A stretch of 64,000 nt of DNA from Peribolospora baueri (Eukaryota; Basidiomycota; Peribolosporomycetes; Peribolosporales; Peribolosporaceae). Shown here piece by piece: positions 1-11,111 of this stretch. The position numbers and the translations under genes are program-made. Numbering within the stretch: position 1 is the first letter of the stretch; each line of letters starts with the position of its first letter. The DNA is taken from contig JAMDHS010000013.1 in assembly GCA_029717555.1 (NCBI GenBank), forward strand, positions 186,001 through 250,000, read 5' to 3'. The notes beneath the pieces were generated by a model. The model saw only the letters and a list, made by a program, of their open reading frames with translations. It did no database searches and was not told where the DNA came from.

Positions 1-2012
1 CCACGAGAGATAGAAAGATGCAAAGTCGAAGCAGCCGATCATGCAAGCGCTCATGACGCTCCGGTTTTTGAAGTAATGGTACGGCAGTAGGGGTCGTGTG
101 GCGTGGACCTCCCAGAACCCGAATGAAAGCAGGGAAAGCGCGCCGCCTGCTATCATCAGGACGATGTGCGCTGCCGTGGTAGAGAAGACCAGGAAGGGGG
201 GGAGGAAGGCATGTGAGCATCTATTCGATGGTGGCGATGGCCGAAGACGTCTCGGATGACCAGAACGAATGCAAGGAGAGTTACTCACGCGACCGCCACT
301 TGTCCGGCGCTCCGCCCGCCAAAGTGAGCGCGAGCAGCAAAAGCAGCCATCCAATGGAGAGCAAAAAGAGGCCGACGAGATCGAGCTCGACGCCGAGTCG
401 GTGAACGACCTCTTTCGCACCCCTGCTCTCCAGGGGCGAGTGGGTTGGGACAAGGTTGGCTCGTCGTGCCCTTCGCTCGCCTATCGCTAAGGTCGCGATA
501 AGTGGGGCTGAGGCGATTGGGACAAGGATGCAGAACCTGCACAGTCCGAGGCGGGTCGTCACAACACGAGTCACCGCGGAATCAGCTTCAAGGATGGGGT
601 GGGTCAGGAGCTCGCTCGGTCACTCACATCCCGTACCCCCATCGCCAACCTTTTCCCTCCGTGACACTTCCGGCGACCTTGCTCGCGATGCCAAAGTTGA
701 TGATGTACGGCAAGTCCACGAGGCCGATGACGAGCCCTCTCCACTTGGCCGTGGTCGTGTCGGCGATGATGACCTGCTGCAAGACTTGCACACCCGTAGA
801 ACCGATGGCATACAGCACGATGCCTCCACTGAGCTGTTGCAGATTGGAGGAGACGGCGACGAGAAAATAGCCCAAGACGTAGAAGAAGACGGAGAGAAGG
901 TATGCTTCCGCACGGCCGAACACGTCTGACAGCTTTGCGATGGGAGGTTTGGCGACTGCGATGATCATCTGTACGAGCGGATGTTAGAGGGGCAAGAAGC
1001 AGAAAGAAGAGGACGGGTCAGATTCGGTGCGATCAGTTTCACGGAGCGTCAATCGGCGCACAGAAGCGACCTGACTCTCACGGTGCCGCTCTCCTCCCGA
1101 CAAGACGACTTGCTCACCTGTTGAACGATCTGAACAGCACTGAAGAGTGGAAGCTTGCCAAACTCGCTCGTCGCTTCGTTAAGGTAAAGGTACGCTGTCT
1201 GGCCGTCCAGAGAGGTCACGTAGGCTACAAGACCGACGCTGGAGAGAGGGAAGAGGACGAAGGAAGGATAGAGAAATGGAGACGGAGTTGAGAGCTGCTG
1301 GTCGACGACGCCCCAGCCGCATTTATGCGCCAAACTAATGAAATGTCCTCTTCTCCTTTCCTCTCCATTCCACCTCCGCCCCGGCGTACGCCGCCGTTCG
1401 ACCTCGAAACGAGACTCACCCGAGATAGAGCGCCCCCCACATCTTGGTCCTACTCCCCCACACGCTCTGTGCCGCCTCGACGGCCAGCACTCCCTCCTGC
1501 TCTTCCTCCGATCCAGCTTCAGGAGGCAGAGCCACGTCTCTGGCCCAGCCCCTAGGCGTCGTTAGCGGGGGAGGAGACACGCTCGGTCGACGGCGACGAT
1601 TGCGACGGCGGCCAACGCGAAGGGAGGGGCCCGGTGCAAACTTGTCCAAGTCTTCTTCATGCGCATCCACCTCATCGCCTTCCACACCGGCGGCGTCCGC
1701 TATCCCATCCTCCATGTTCACGCCCACGTCCGTATCTACGTCCCCGTCGCAGTCTACCACCTGATCGTAGGCGTACGCTCTCCAACGTCCCGAACCCCTC
1801 CATCGCTTCTCCTTCCTCCTCCTCCTCTCCGTCGCGTTCGACGGGGCGCGAGACGGGGACCTCGCGGGCGACGGCCATCCATCGTCGTCTCCCTCTTCCT
1901 CTCCTAAGAGATGCGTGGTAGAGGAGGAAGGCCCCATCTCCGGCTCCGTGCCAGACCGCGAGGGCGGAGGCGAGCTACCCGTGGCCCCGTAGTCGGGAAC
2001 GACGGGGGCCAT
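1..2012 (-). CDS. Siderophore-iron MFS transporter, C-terminus cut by window edge
   Basis: Imports ferric siderophores at the plasma or endosomal membrane (ARN/SIT/MirB branch of the major facilitator superfamily). Exons on the minus strand are 2012-1420, 1238-1118, 968-628, 536-289 and 170 to beyond base 1; phases agree at every junction. The first about 190 residues are a hydrophilic, Arg/Asp-rich cytosolic tail. Membrane segments follow with SIT hallmarks: the YVTSLDGQTAYLYLNEATS stretch after helix 1, KPPIAKLSDVFGRAEAY (the MFS loop signature), WRWGYGM, DKWRSPHIVL and KNRSVMSACMIGCFDF. About five C-terminal helices lie outside the window. The frame stays open upstream to 2300, but 2012 is preferred because the extra 96 residues look non-coding and contain GATA-type motifs. 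Substrate siderophore unknown. Confidence 0.88.
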
Positions 2013-2556
2013 GGGCTGGTCGAGGCGCTCGTCGGCCCTGGCGTGGCCGAGAGGGCAGGCGCCAGTGGCGTGGAAGGAGGACAGGGGGATCAGATCTGGT
2101 CGGCGGGCGATCGTGAATCGCGATGTCAGGTTGGGTAGGGGGGAACGAGGGTCGAGTGAAGGGCGGAGGAGCGTGGCGTCGTCCAACCTCGTCTGCCCGA
2201 CGGCTGGTCCGATCATAGTAGGGTTATCGATGGAAGATAAGAGAGGATGGCGGACCGGGCCGGCGTGACGAACGCAAACGTAGGAGTCCACCGCAGCCAT
2301 TCACGCCGGGGTCGGAATAACGAATAAACTAACTCATTTCATTTCAATTAAACTCGGATTTCCCCTCTTGCGGGAAGGAGGCTAGTTGGGCTAGCCTATC
2401 ACCAGGCGTGATGAGGGGGAGAGCAGGCGCGCACGACAGACGAACAAATTTCGATATTCGGACAGGGGACAGCCAAGCGGCCACGAACGTTCGAGAGCGC
2501 CGTGGCCGAATGCTCGCCGCCTTCTTCCAACGAGCGGAACGGACCGAGGTCCCAAC
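2013..2556. other. Intergenic: HEM1 3' end to siderophore transporter 5' end
   Basis: No further gene seen. An AT-richer patch at about 2310-2350 may hold HEM1 polyadenylation signals or transporter promoter elements. The transporter frame is open through much of it without family similarity. Confidence 0.5.
2224..2240. promoter_or_regulatory. Pair of GATA-type motifs upstream of siderophore transporter
   Basis: TTATC (GATAA on the minus strand) at 2224-2228 and AGATAA at 2235-2240 lie about 210-230 bases upstream of the chosen transporter start. Fungal siderophore genes are repressed by GATA factors (SreA/Urbs1) that bind HGATAR or ATCWGATAA. The motif is short, so chance is a real alternative. 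Confidence 0.3.
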
Positions 2557-4890
2557 TCAAGCGCTCGCGCTCGCGGCCGCACGAACCGACTCCGGCACGA
2601 TGCGCTGGACCGACTCGACAGCAGCGGCTGCCTGACTCTGGCTCTGGCTCGCGGTGACGGCGACGGGCACATCCTGCTCCGCGAGCAGCTCATCCGTCCA
2701 GAGAGGCTCGATGCCGCCGCGAACGCCGGCCTTGACCAAGTCACCGATCTTGTCTCCCTCGGGAGCGGCGAGGAGCTCGTCAGTGCGGCGGATGGCGAGG
2801 CGCGTCCAGACCTTGTCGAGCGACGCCACCAGCTCTTCGATCATAGCCGAGGAGTGGCCAGGCGTCGGAGTCACGCGAAGACGTTCTTCGCCGCGGGCGA
2901 CGGTGGGGCTGGAAGACACCAGAGCGGCCAGTCAGTAGCAGCTCGCTGGCAAACCAGGACACGAGGCAAGGGCGGTACAATCGTACTCACTAGTTGATGG
3001 GCTGCACGTAGCTAGAGTGCTCGTGAAGGAGCATGTCACTGGCTGCCTTGGCCAGCTCGGCGTCGCCGACGAGGATAGGGACGATGTGCGAGGGGCTGCG
3101 TGCGCGGGAAAGCGAACGGGACGGGTACGGTGAGTGAGACGAAAAAGCGACCTTCCCAGCCCTGGCGGATAACGACGGAAGTGCTCACTTCTGCGCATAA
3201 GGAATGGCGACGGCATCGAGGCAAGCCTTAAGCTCCTTCGTCCTTCTCTGCTGCATCCTCCTCGTCTCGTTGCTCTGCATCAGCACCTCGATGGCTCGGT
3301 TGGCGCCGCTGAGCACGGCGGGGGGTAGGGTGGTGCTGAAGATGAACTGCGGCGCGTAGCACCGGATGTGGTCGATGAAGCGCGCAGAGCCGGCGATGTA
3401 GCCGCCAACGACACCGTACGCTTTGCCGAGAGTACCGGTGATAATGTCCACTCGGTCCATCACCGAGCCCGGCTGGCGGGCCGGAGAGGCGGCGTTGGCG
3501 GTCCAATCGAGGTGTTCGGCCACACCGGCGCCGCGAGGGCCGTACATGCCCACGGCGTGCACCTCGTCCAGGAAGGTGATCGCACCGTACTTGTCGGCCA
3601 AGTCACAGATCTCCTTGATCGGGCCCACAGTACCACACATCGAGTAGACGCTCTCAAAAGCGATGATCTTGGGCGCGTCGAGGGGCAGGCTCTTGAGCTT
3701 CTCCTCGAGATCAGCCAGATCATTGTGCTTGAAGATCATTTTCTTGGCGGTGGAGTGCTTGATGCCTTGAATCATGCTCGCGTGGTTGCTCGCGTCAGAC
3801 AGGATGGTGCACCCGGGAAGCTTAGTGCCGAGCACGGAGAGCGTGGCATCGTTTGCGGCGTAGCACGAGCCGAAGACGAGCGCGCCCTCCTTGCGATGGA
3901 GGTCGGCGAGCGTGGCCTCGATCTGTTCCACGTGCTGATTGTGGCCGGCAATGTTGCGCGTGCCGCCGGCGCCGGCACCGTACATGGACAGCGTGTCCTT
4001 CATCGCCTGAAGCACCTCCGGGTGCCGCGACATGTTCTGATAGTCGTTCGCACACCAAACCGTCACCGTCTCGGCCTTGTTGGAGGTGTGCGCCGAAGGG
4101 AACTTTTGAGCGAGGCGGTTGATGTTATTAAAGTAACGGTAGGATTTGTCCGAGTGCTGCGTGTAGATCGACGGAATAAGACGAAGGAGAAGCGTGCATT
4201 CAGCCTCTTTCCATACCGCAGAGTCCTCGAAAGACAGATAAAAGATTGCATCAGATCGGAGAAACACCGACGGCCACTCACCTTCTTGGCCAGCTCAGAG
4301 TGGTAAAAGAGCTCGTAATCAAAGCCGATCTTGGAGCTGGGAGTGGGAGGCGCGGGGCCGGCAGAGGCGACGCCCGTCTTGGCCTGTTTGGCGGCGGCGC
4401 GAGCGGCACCGGACTTGTGGGCGTCGGCGGCAGCCTGCGCGGCTTGAGCTGCGGCTTGGGCGGCGCGGGCGTGCGGGCAGGCGGCGATGGACTGGCCGGG
4501 CTTGGGCTTGACGCCGGCCGACTCGTGCACGCGATCGATTTCAGACTTGCCGGCAACGCTGGCGTGACGGGGGCTCGTGGCGGAAGCGTAGTTGCGCCTG
4601 CCACCCATGTGGGCCGCGTGGCAGTGGGAGCTCGAGACACGAGCGGGCACGCTGGGGGCGAAGAGGGGCATGGGTGCGGCCGTGGTGGAGGCGGCGGAGA
4701 CGGCGCCGCCAGAGCGGAGGGCAAGGGCGGGGCCCATGACTGGGCACTCGGTGGCGCGGGCGGTGAGACGGGAGACGCCACCGGGGACGAGCGAGATGGT
4801 GCTCATCTTGCGCAGGGTGGGCATCGAGGTGCGGGAGAGGTAAGGGCAGAGGGCCTTGTACTGCCTGATCGAGCGCATAGAGCGATCCAT
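2557..4890 (-). CDS. HEM1: 5-aminolevulinate synthase, mitochondrial
   Basis: Condenses glycine with succinyl-CoA to 5-aminolevulinate, the first step of haem synthesis in the mitochondrial matrix; PLP enzyme. Exons 4890-4282, 4156-3189, 3095-2991 and 2908-2557 sum to 677 residues, in phase. Residues 1 to about 190 form a targeting and linker region rich in Ala and basic residues, with three Cys-Pro motifs (C15-P16, C49-P50, C138-P139) of the haem-regulatory type. The catalytic core starts near [11 protein letters not shown] and shows [41 protein letters not shown] and the PLP-lysine segment [10 protein letters not shown] (about K448). The C-terminus carries NYPTV and [11 protein letters not shown], followed by a Gln/Ser/Ala-rich tail. 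CACGTG and CCAAT elements lie upstream. Confidence 0.97.
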
Positions 4891-6029
4891 GACGAATGAA
4901 GTGGAGGTACGACACGATCTAGACACGAGAAGACGGCGGGGGTGCGAAACAAACGAGTAGACGAGTAGACGAGTCCCTCGCGCTTGTTTATGGGAGGAGC
5001 GAAGAGTGAGATGGAGGGGTAGAGACGAGGCGGACGGGTGGTGGTGGAGGTGAAAGAGCTCGAACGACCGGCGCCGGTCTTCTTCCAACCAACCCCAGCC
5101 GGTCGTCAAGGGGACAGAAGCGCATGTGCATGGAATTCCCACACCCGCCCGTCCAGCCAATCACAGCGCCCAAATTTCCATCGCTCCGGCCGTTCTGTCC
5201 GGCCGATCGCACGTGACCTCCGCTGAAGCGGTCGATCCCATGTCAACCGCCGGCCTTTCCCTTTTTCCTTGCGGAGATCCCGGCAAGGCAAGGAGAGAAA
5301 GGAGAGGGCGAAAGCGGGGAAGGAAGGGATGAAATGGACAACGGCGCTCGTTAATACATCATCTATTTTGACTAGGTTACAGCCGACAGCAGGGCGTCCA
5401 CGCAGTCCGTCTTCGAGGAGGTAGGCCTGCCTTCCCCAAGCTTGGGACTCCGTCAATCCTGTATCTCATGAGTCAAAGTGCGCGGTCATCGCTTTCACCC
5501 CAGCCACGCCGCATCGCCACTCAGCATGCACGGGGAGGGAGCCATGATGCACAAGCGGGAGGATGCGAGGAGGGAAGGGCCAGGCGAGCTGATGCCCACC
5601 CCGGCGCCCCCGCGCGGGGGAGGGGAATGGCGGTATCATGGAGAGAGCCATAGAGGGAGTGCAGATGAGCGAGAGGGGCTGGGGAGCGGCGGGTGGCTTG
5701 GTCAAGGCGCTGTACAGTAAGGAGGAAGGACTTGGGACTCTTTCGTGCTTCCCCGACGGAATAAAGGGAGTAATGACTGGATGGTCGGGCGGCCATGTAC
5801 ATATAGGAGAAAGGCTAGAAGATGGACAAGCGATATGAAATACCTATCAGCGGGGCTGATAAGGAAAAACACTTGCGTCATGACCACGCCAGCACTCACA
5901 TCATCTACCGTTCGTCCAAAAAGACACACCACCTTCGAGTTCCCACTCCTCCCCATCCCCTACGCCTCCAAGGAGATCAACTTGAAGCGAAGAGCCGACC
6001 CCTCGTGCCACGCCCCCCATGCCCCGTTC
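4891..6029. other. Intergenic: MET16 3' flank and HEM1 promoter
   Basis: About 1.1 kb with no gene recognised. The HEM1-proximal part holds the CCAAT/CACGTG pair. Open frames here have no family resemblance and no consistent exon structure. Confidence 0.5.
5157..5215. promoter_or_regulatory. CCAAT box and CACGTG E-box upstream of HEM1
   Basis: CCAAT at 5157-5161 and CACGTG (CACGTGAC) at 5210-5215 lie about 270 and 320 bases upstream of the HEM1 start. CCAAT is the HAP2/3/5 site, and yeast HEM1 is a known HAP target. CACGTG is the bHLH (Cbf1-type) site. Function here is inferred. Confidence 0.4.
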
Positions 6030-7210
6030 TCATGCTTGCGCTACCGCTTCTGGCTGCGCCTGCGCCTGCGCCCGCTCCTCCTCCTCCACCTTGTCTCGCG
6101 CAGCATCCTTGGCAGCCAGCTCTGCCTCACGGCGCTTCTTAGCAAACTCGCGCTTCATCCTATACGAAAGAAAGAGAAAGTAAAGAGGTAAGAAACGATT
6201 CGGTCTTATCGAGGACGGGAAAGCGCCAGAGAGGTCCAAAGATAGAAAAAAAAGACGGAAAACTTACTTGAAGTAGTCCTTATGCAGACCGCATTCCGTT
6301 TTCACAGGCGCGCCGCCCTCCGCGCCGGTTTTAACGGCCCACCTGCCGGACCGCTCGCCGGCGTCACCGTCGGACATCGGGAGCTTCGTGGAGTGCCAGT
6401 CGCCGACGGACTTGTAGCCGCGGTCCAGGAGGGCGTTGTACGGCACGTCGTGCTCCTTGACGTACGACTGCACCTCCGTGAACGACCAGTTGAGCAGTGG
6501 GTTCACCTTGACCAAGCCCGTCTCGTCCACCTCGACCGCCTGTAGTGACGCTCGGTCAGCGCCCTGAGAGCGCCGGCGGCCAGTCAAGACGGCGCGCACG
6601 CCGAGCTCGTCGTAAGCGCGTCGCGCCGGTTCTACCTTGACGAGGTAGTCGTAGCTGTCCTCGTCGCGCTCCCAGAGCCGCGTGCCGTACAGGTTCTCAA
6701 ACTGCGCCACGTTGTCCGCCCCCGGCGGGCAGTAGACGTGCATGGGCGCCGAGTAGCGCTCCGCTGCTCGTCGGGAGAGCTCGAGCGTCTCAGGAAAGTG
6801 GAAGAGCGTGTCAATGAAGATGAGCGGGATCAAGTGGTGGGGTGCCTGGGGACAAAGGTAAGAAAAAAGACAAATGGGAGCGACGTCCGTTCAGCACCGT
6901 ACGCGCCATCGTGAGCTCCGACTTTTACACGAGGTGCCCAAAAACTCACCCGTCCAGCTGCCTCAGCCCTCGCCTTGGAAATCTTGGCCACCATGTCGAG
7001 CGTCACGCAACCGGTCAAGCCGAATGCGGTGGTCTGGAAGAGCGCTGGGAGGTTATCGATGGACCACTCCAAGATCTCGTTCGGCGCGGCGTTGGCGAGC
7101 CTCTCGTTGATGTCCGCCAGCTGCGACTCGGAGAGCTGGATCGGTGGTGCGACAACCCGCGATGGGGCGGTCAGCGCGTCGGGACCTTGGGGGGTGAGAG
7201 CGTGGGTCAT
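6030..7210 (-). CDS. MET16: Phosphoadenylyl-sulfate (PAPS) reductase
   Basis: Reduces PAPS to sulfite with thioredoxin in sulfate assimilation for cysteine and methionine. Exons 7210-6950, 6845-6268 and 6159-6030 sum to 322 residues. The nucleotide-binding core contains AFGLTGCVTLDM (about residues 62-73), PLIFIDTLFHFPET and LTGRRRSQGADR, then NPLLNWSF and ALLDRGYKSVGDWHST. The redox motif ECGLHKDYF holds the single catalytic Cys (about C272). A two-base overhang is completed by the last exon, giving a 43-residue Lys/Glu/Ala/Gln-rich, probably helical tail; the core fold is complete without it. ATG at 7210 is the first in frame; an upstream TTG in the same frame is not a normal eukaryotic start. 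Confidence 0.95.
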
Positions 7211-8198
7211 ATCGGCGCCGTGCAAACGGTTCTGGTTGGGGAAGGGATATGATCACAGTCTATGACCGGAGGGATGTTCCGCTGAGGAAATAGATCTAGA
7301 GGAAGGAAAGCGAAAAAGCACTTTTTTGAGCTCCAACGAAAGAAGGTCGTCTGATGGTGGCGTGGGGGGGTTCCGTGAACAGGAAAAACAGGTGCACGGG
7401 ATGGGGGGAAGGGGGGGAGGTGGGGTGAGATGATGAAGGGAGAAGAAAAGGTGTTGAGCGCTGTCAATCGAGCCGACGGAATGAATGACATCCGGCACGA
7501 CACCTCCGTCATTCCTCCTCTTCGCACGTCTTCTCTCGGTCACCACTATCGTTAAGCGGGGCTTTCCGTTGAGCCTGCAAAGGTGATCCACGCAAGTCCG
7601 TAATCTCGCGATTGCGTCTTTTCTTTCGCCTTCTCGACGGCCAAGCCCCTCCTTCGTGTCGGCCGATCAGCTCCCGCCCCTCAGCCAGGGTGACGAAGAA
7701 AAAAAGAGAAGGAAGCTGATGATCGCTTCGGCGATGCGATGGATGGCGTGCTCGCTTCGCTGATTCCACTGCCTCGGCCGAGAAGGAATGATCGGCGCAA
7801 GAGATGATGCGATCGATTCCCACGCCTCGTTCAGGCACCCGATCTCGCCGAGCCACCGAGGAGCCGAGGCTCTCGACGTAGTTAGGGTTAAGGGTCCCAG
7901 CCAAAGTTCGGTCAATCAAGTAGAAGGATGGATAACGAGAATGAATTCGTGTGCAAAGCTATAGCCGCGCCCCACCCGACAGCCATCCGTACATAACGTT
8001 GTAAATCTCACACGCATGCAAGGACGAGAAGCTTGTGGGCGAATCTATCTTCGGGAACGCCCGGGAGGAGCTTCTTCCCGGAAAATAAGAAAGGAAAGGG
8101 GAAACCTGGGGAACCGAGACGATATATCGCCGACGGGTCAAGCGGAACGCAGTCGCTCGCTCGCTCGCCCGTGCTCTCTACCCGCCTCCGCCTCTCGT
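7211..8198. other. Intergenic: INO1 3' flank and MET16 promoter
   Basis: About 1.0 kb with no supported gene. Minus-strand open frames at 7509-7919 are short, lack recognisable domains and do not splice into anything. Several G-runs lie near 7385-7425, in the probable MET16 leader. Confidence 0.5.
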
Positions 8199-10133
8199 TC
8201 ACCAAACCCTACCCTCAAGCAGCAGGTCGCTTTCCGGCTGCAAGCCGATGCACGCGCGGAAGAAGTTGGTCAGACCCGCGCGCTGGCGGTTGAGGCTGTT
8301 CACGACCTCTTGGCCCGGCTTGACGAGCGGCGCCTTGAGGAGGTAGGAAAGGAGAGAGAGGATGGGGTACAAGGGCTCGTACTCCCTCTCCTCCGCCTTA
8401 GGGACGCCTGGGGCAGGATCGGCGCGGCGATAAGAGACGCGGGTGAGCACTTCGGCGAGGATGGTGAGGTCGAGGATGAGGGGCGCAGCGAGGAGCGAGT
8501 CCTCGCAGTGGTTGAAGATGTTGAGCGTATTGTGGCCGCCCATGGCAATTGACGAGTAGTACTCGTCGATGGCGCGCTTACCGTCCCCAACGGCAGGGAC
8601 GTGCTTGATGACGACGATGTGGTCCGGGTGCTCGTCCTTGTTGTAAAGCAAGTGATTGGCCGCCGTCATGTCGTCGACGACGCTGGACTTGGAGATCTCC
8701 TTGCTGCGGAACTGCTTGTACGAGTCCAGATTCATGCCGTCATTGCTGCGTGACGTGCAAAGCGACGAAGCGCGATGAGCATTGTTGCTCCCTGTACGGC
8801 TAGCACCGACGAGCGGCAGCAGTCAAAGAAGAGAACACTCACTTGCCGAGGTGGTTGTACGAAGAGATGCTCTCGATCCTGATGACACAATCGCATGAGC
8901 AGTGCGGGCGACAGACGCATAAGCACACACGTAGGGCAAAAAAACCAGGTCGGTCGGAGGACGATGGTGCAGTCAGACTCACTTGATGCCAGCGTTTACG
9001 AGGAACTCAGCGAGGACAGATTTGACCTTGGTCTGACCCGTCTTGAGGTCGTCTCCACCGATAAAAGCGCGGTGGCGCTCGGCGAGCTCGATGACGCCGG
9101 GCACGAAAGTGTTCTGGGGAGCGCCGTTGATAAACGGCGTGTCGCCCTCGAGGATGCACGCGATGGCAAAGACAGTGGAGGGGCTGATCTCGTTGTGGGA
9201 CTGCTCAAGCGCGCGGAGCAGGTTGTCCGCCGTGTCGTTCACGCCCGGAATGACTTCCGAGTACCGCTCCGTGTTGGCGGTCCAGAAGACGACAACCTTG
9301 TCGAGGCCGTTGGCCGCCTTGAACTCGCGGATGTCCTTGCGAAGGTGCTCGACGTGCGCCTTCTTGTCCATGCCAGGGATCACGTTGTCCGCCCGCGGGC
9401 CCTGGTTGGCGGCGATGAAATCCGGGTAATAGATGGACGGAAGTGGCTTCATTCCCTTCAGTAGCGGAGCCACCTGGCGCTGGAGATCGTAGTCCATGAC
9501 CTGGGCTCGACCGAGAGCGGCGTCCATCTCGAGGCCGGAGATGTCCCACCCGCCGACGACGAGATCGTTGGGGTGCACCATGGGCATCACGTCCGACAGA
9601 GGGACGTAGACGTCCTTGCCGGTCGAAGCGTCGATGCCGAGTTTGATGGTCGAAGCGCGGACGAGCGAGCCGATGTAGTTGGGCGTGCACATGCCCTCCT
9701 TGGTGTGCCAGGTGATGTTGTGTCTATTGGCGAGGATGGTGGCAGCGATGGTGGTGCCGTTGTTGCCGCCGAGGCCAACCATCATGAGGCTGACACGCCA
9801 GAGAAGATGAGAACATGTCGTAAGCTCTCTCGCGGAGAGCTCATGAGACAAGGTGTATGCTCACCCGGTCTTGGGCACCGTCCTCTCCGTTTTGAACTGA
9901 AAGCCCTTGACGGTGGGCTTGACCTTGTACGTCTCGCCGTCCTGCACGACTTCGGCGCCATGGTACTTGTACGAGCTGAGGATGTGCTCGTCCGTGTACT
10001 CGACGTCAGGCGAGGCGACATGGATGACCGTGTTGCGACGAGCAGCCGTAGGGTCGACGGCGGGGGCGCTGGCTTGGAGGCCGTTCTGGGCGTTGGACCC
10101 GCCGTTGGCGAGAGTGGTAGCTGCGGGTGCCAT
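8199..10133 (-). CDS. INO1: Myo-inositol-1-phosphate synthase
   Basis: Converts glucose 6-phosphate to inositol 1-phosphate with NAD, feeding phosphatidylinositol synthesis; cytosolic. Exons 10133-9865, 9789-8983, 8878-8843 and 8745-8199 give 552 residues, close to the family norm. The NAD-binding motif GLGGNNGTT lies at about residues 95-103. Other family blocks are [50 protein letters not shown], the SYNHLGNNDGMNL block (assembled across the 36-nt third exon) and [19 protein letters not shown]. The acceptor before the short exon is next to GATCGAGAGC and the phase is unambiguous. A CACGTG and CCAAT pair lies in the shared upstream region with ANT1. Confidence 0.98.
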
Positions 10134-11111
10134 TTGGCTGGAGTTTAGGGAGACTATCTAGAGCGAGAGAGAAAGAGAAAGAGAAAGAGATGCAAAGAAA
10201 AACCGACAGAGTGCGCGTTGGTTCTTTACTTCACTCCTATAGGTGCGTCAGCCGCAGTGCTGAGGATAGAGAGAAATGACAGCAAAGGGAAAAGAGACGG
10301 GATCAGCAGGGGCAGGAGGACCATATCAAAGTAGCAGACCGAAGAGGACTCGGGCGGGGATTCCGGCGGACACTCACCAGTGCGAGCCGACGTGAGCGTT
10401 GTGCGGGGAGCGCAAGAAGGTGGAGAACGTGGTGGGCAACTGGCTCTCTCTACGAGAGCGCGAGGGTAGGTACGCGAGGGGTGTGCTGTGGTGGTTGGAA
10501 AGAAGGAAGGCGACAGTGCTCGCTCCTCGCTGTTTCCTGCGTTATAAGTAGTTGGGCATGCGAAGGGCCGGAAGTGGTAACCGAGCGCCATACCTCCCCA
10601 GTTATAGCCAGCACGTGATCGCCAATCGCCTTTGACACTAACCCTACTTCCTGCCATCCCCGCCGTTCGTGGTCACATTCCTACCGCGCCGGTGTGGGTT
10701 CAGAAAGCACTTTGGCTCTCTTGCAGCAGCTGCGATGTTGCTGCTGGCTGCTGGCTGCTTGCTGCTGGCTGCTGGCTCGACCAAGATAGATGGCTTGGTG
10801 CGGGTGAATCGTAGGAGTGCGTCAGAGCCGGCGGTGAGCCAAGCGCGGCAAGGATGGATGGCTTGGCCGGTGATCGCGGGGCCCACTCGGCGTCTCCGGG
10901 CGAACGAAAGCCGGACTGGACCAAAAGAGGAACCGGCCGGGCTTTCAGCACCCCCGCAACGACAGCCGCCGGCCGATACGACCACCGTCTTCCCGTCCTT
11001 CTGTCCTTCACACCCAGACCACCACCTCCTCTTCCCTCCCTCGCTCTCTTCTTCTCCTCTCGCTCTCTCCCGCTTCGCCGTTAGACCCCAGCACGCGGCT
11101 CCGTCGACAAC
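10134..11111. other. Divergent promoter region INO1 / ANT1, with CTGCTGG repeat
   Basis: About 1 kb without a gene. It contains the E-box/CCAAT pair at 10612-10626 and a short imperfect repeat of CTGCTGG units at about 10741-10776. A CT-rich run at 11000-11090 just upstream of ANT1 looks like a typical fungal promoter pyrimidine tract. Confidence 0.5.
10612..10626. promoter_or_regulatory. CACGTG E-box plus CCAAT between INO1 and ANT1
   Basis: CACGTG at 10612-10617 is followed four bases later by CCAAT at 10622-10626. It sits about 480 bases upstream of INO1 and 490 bases upstream of ANT1, which diverge. In ascomycete yeast INO1 is controlled by bHLH proteins binding CANNTG, so INO1 is the more natural target. 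Inferred. Confidence 0.4.

Noticed and set aside
3368-4306. 312-codon plus-strand open frame
   Set aside because: Exact antisense shadow of the HEM1 catalytic exon.
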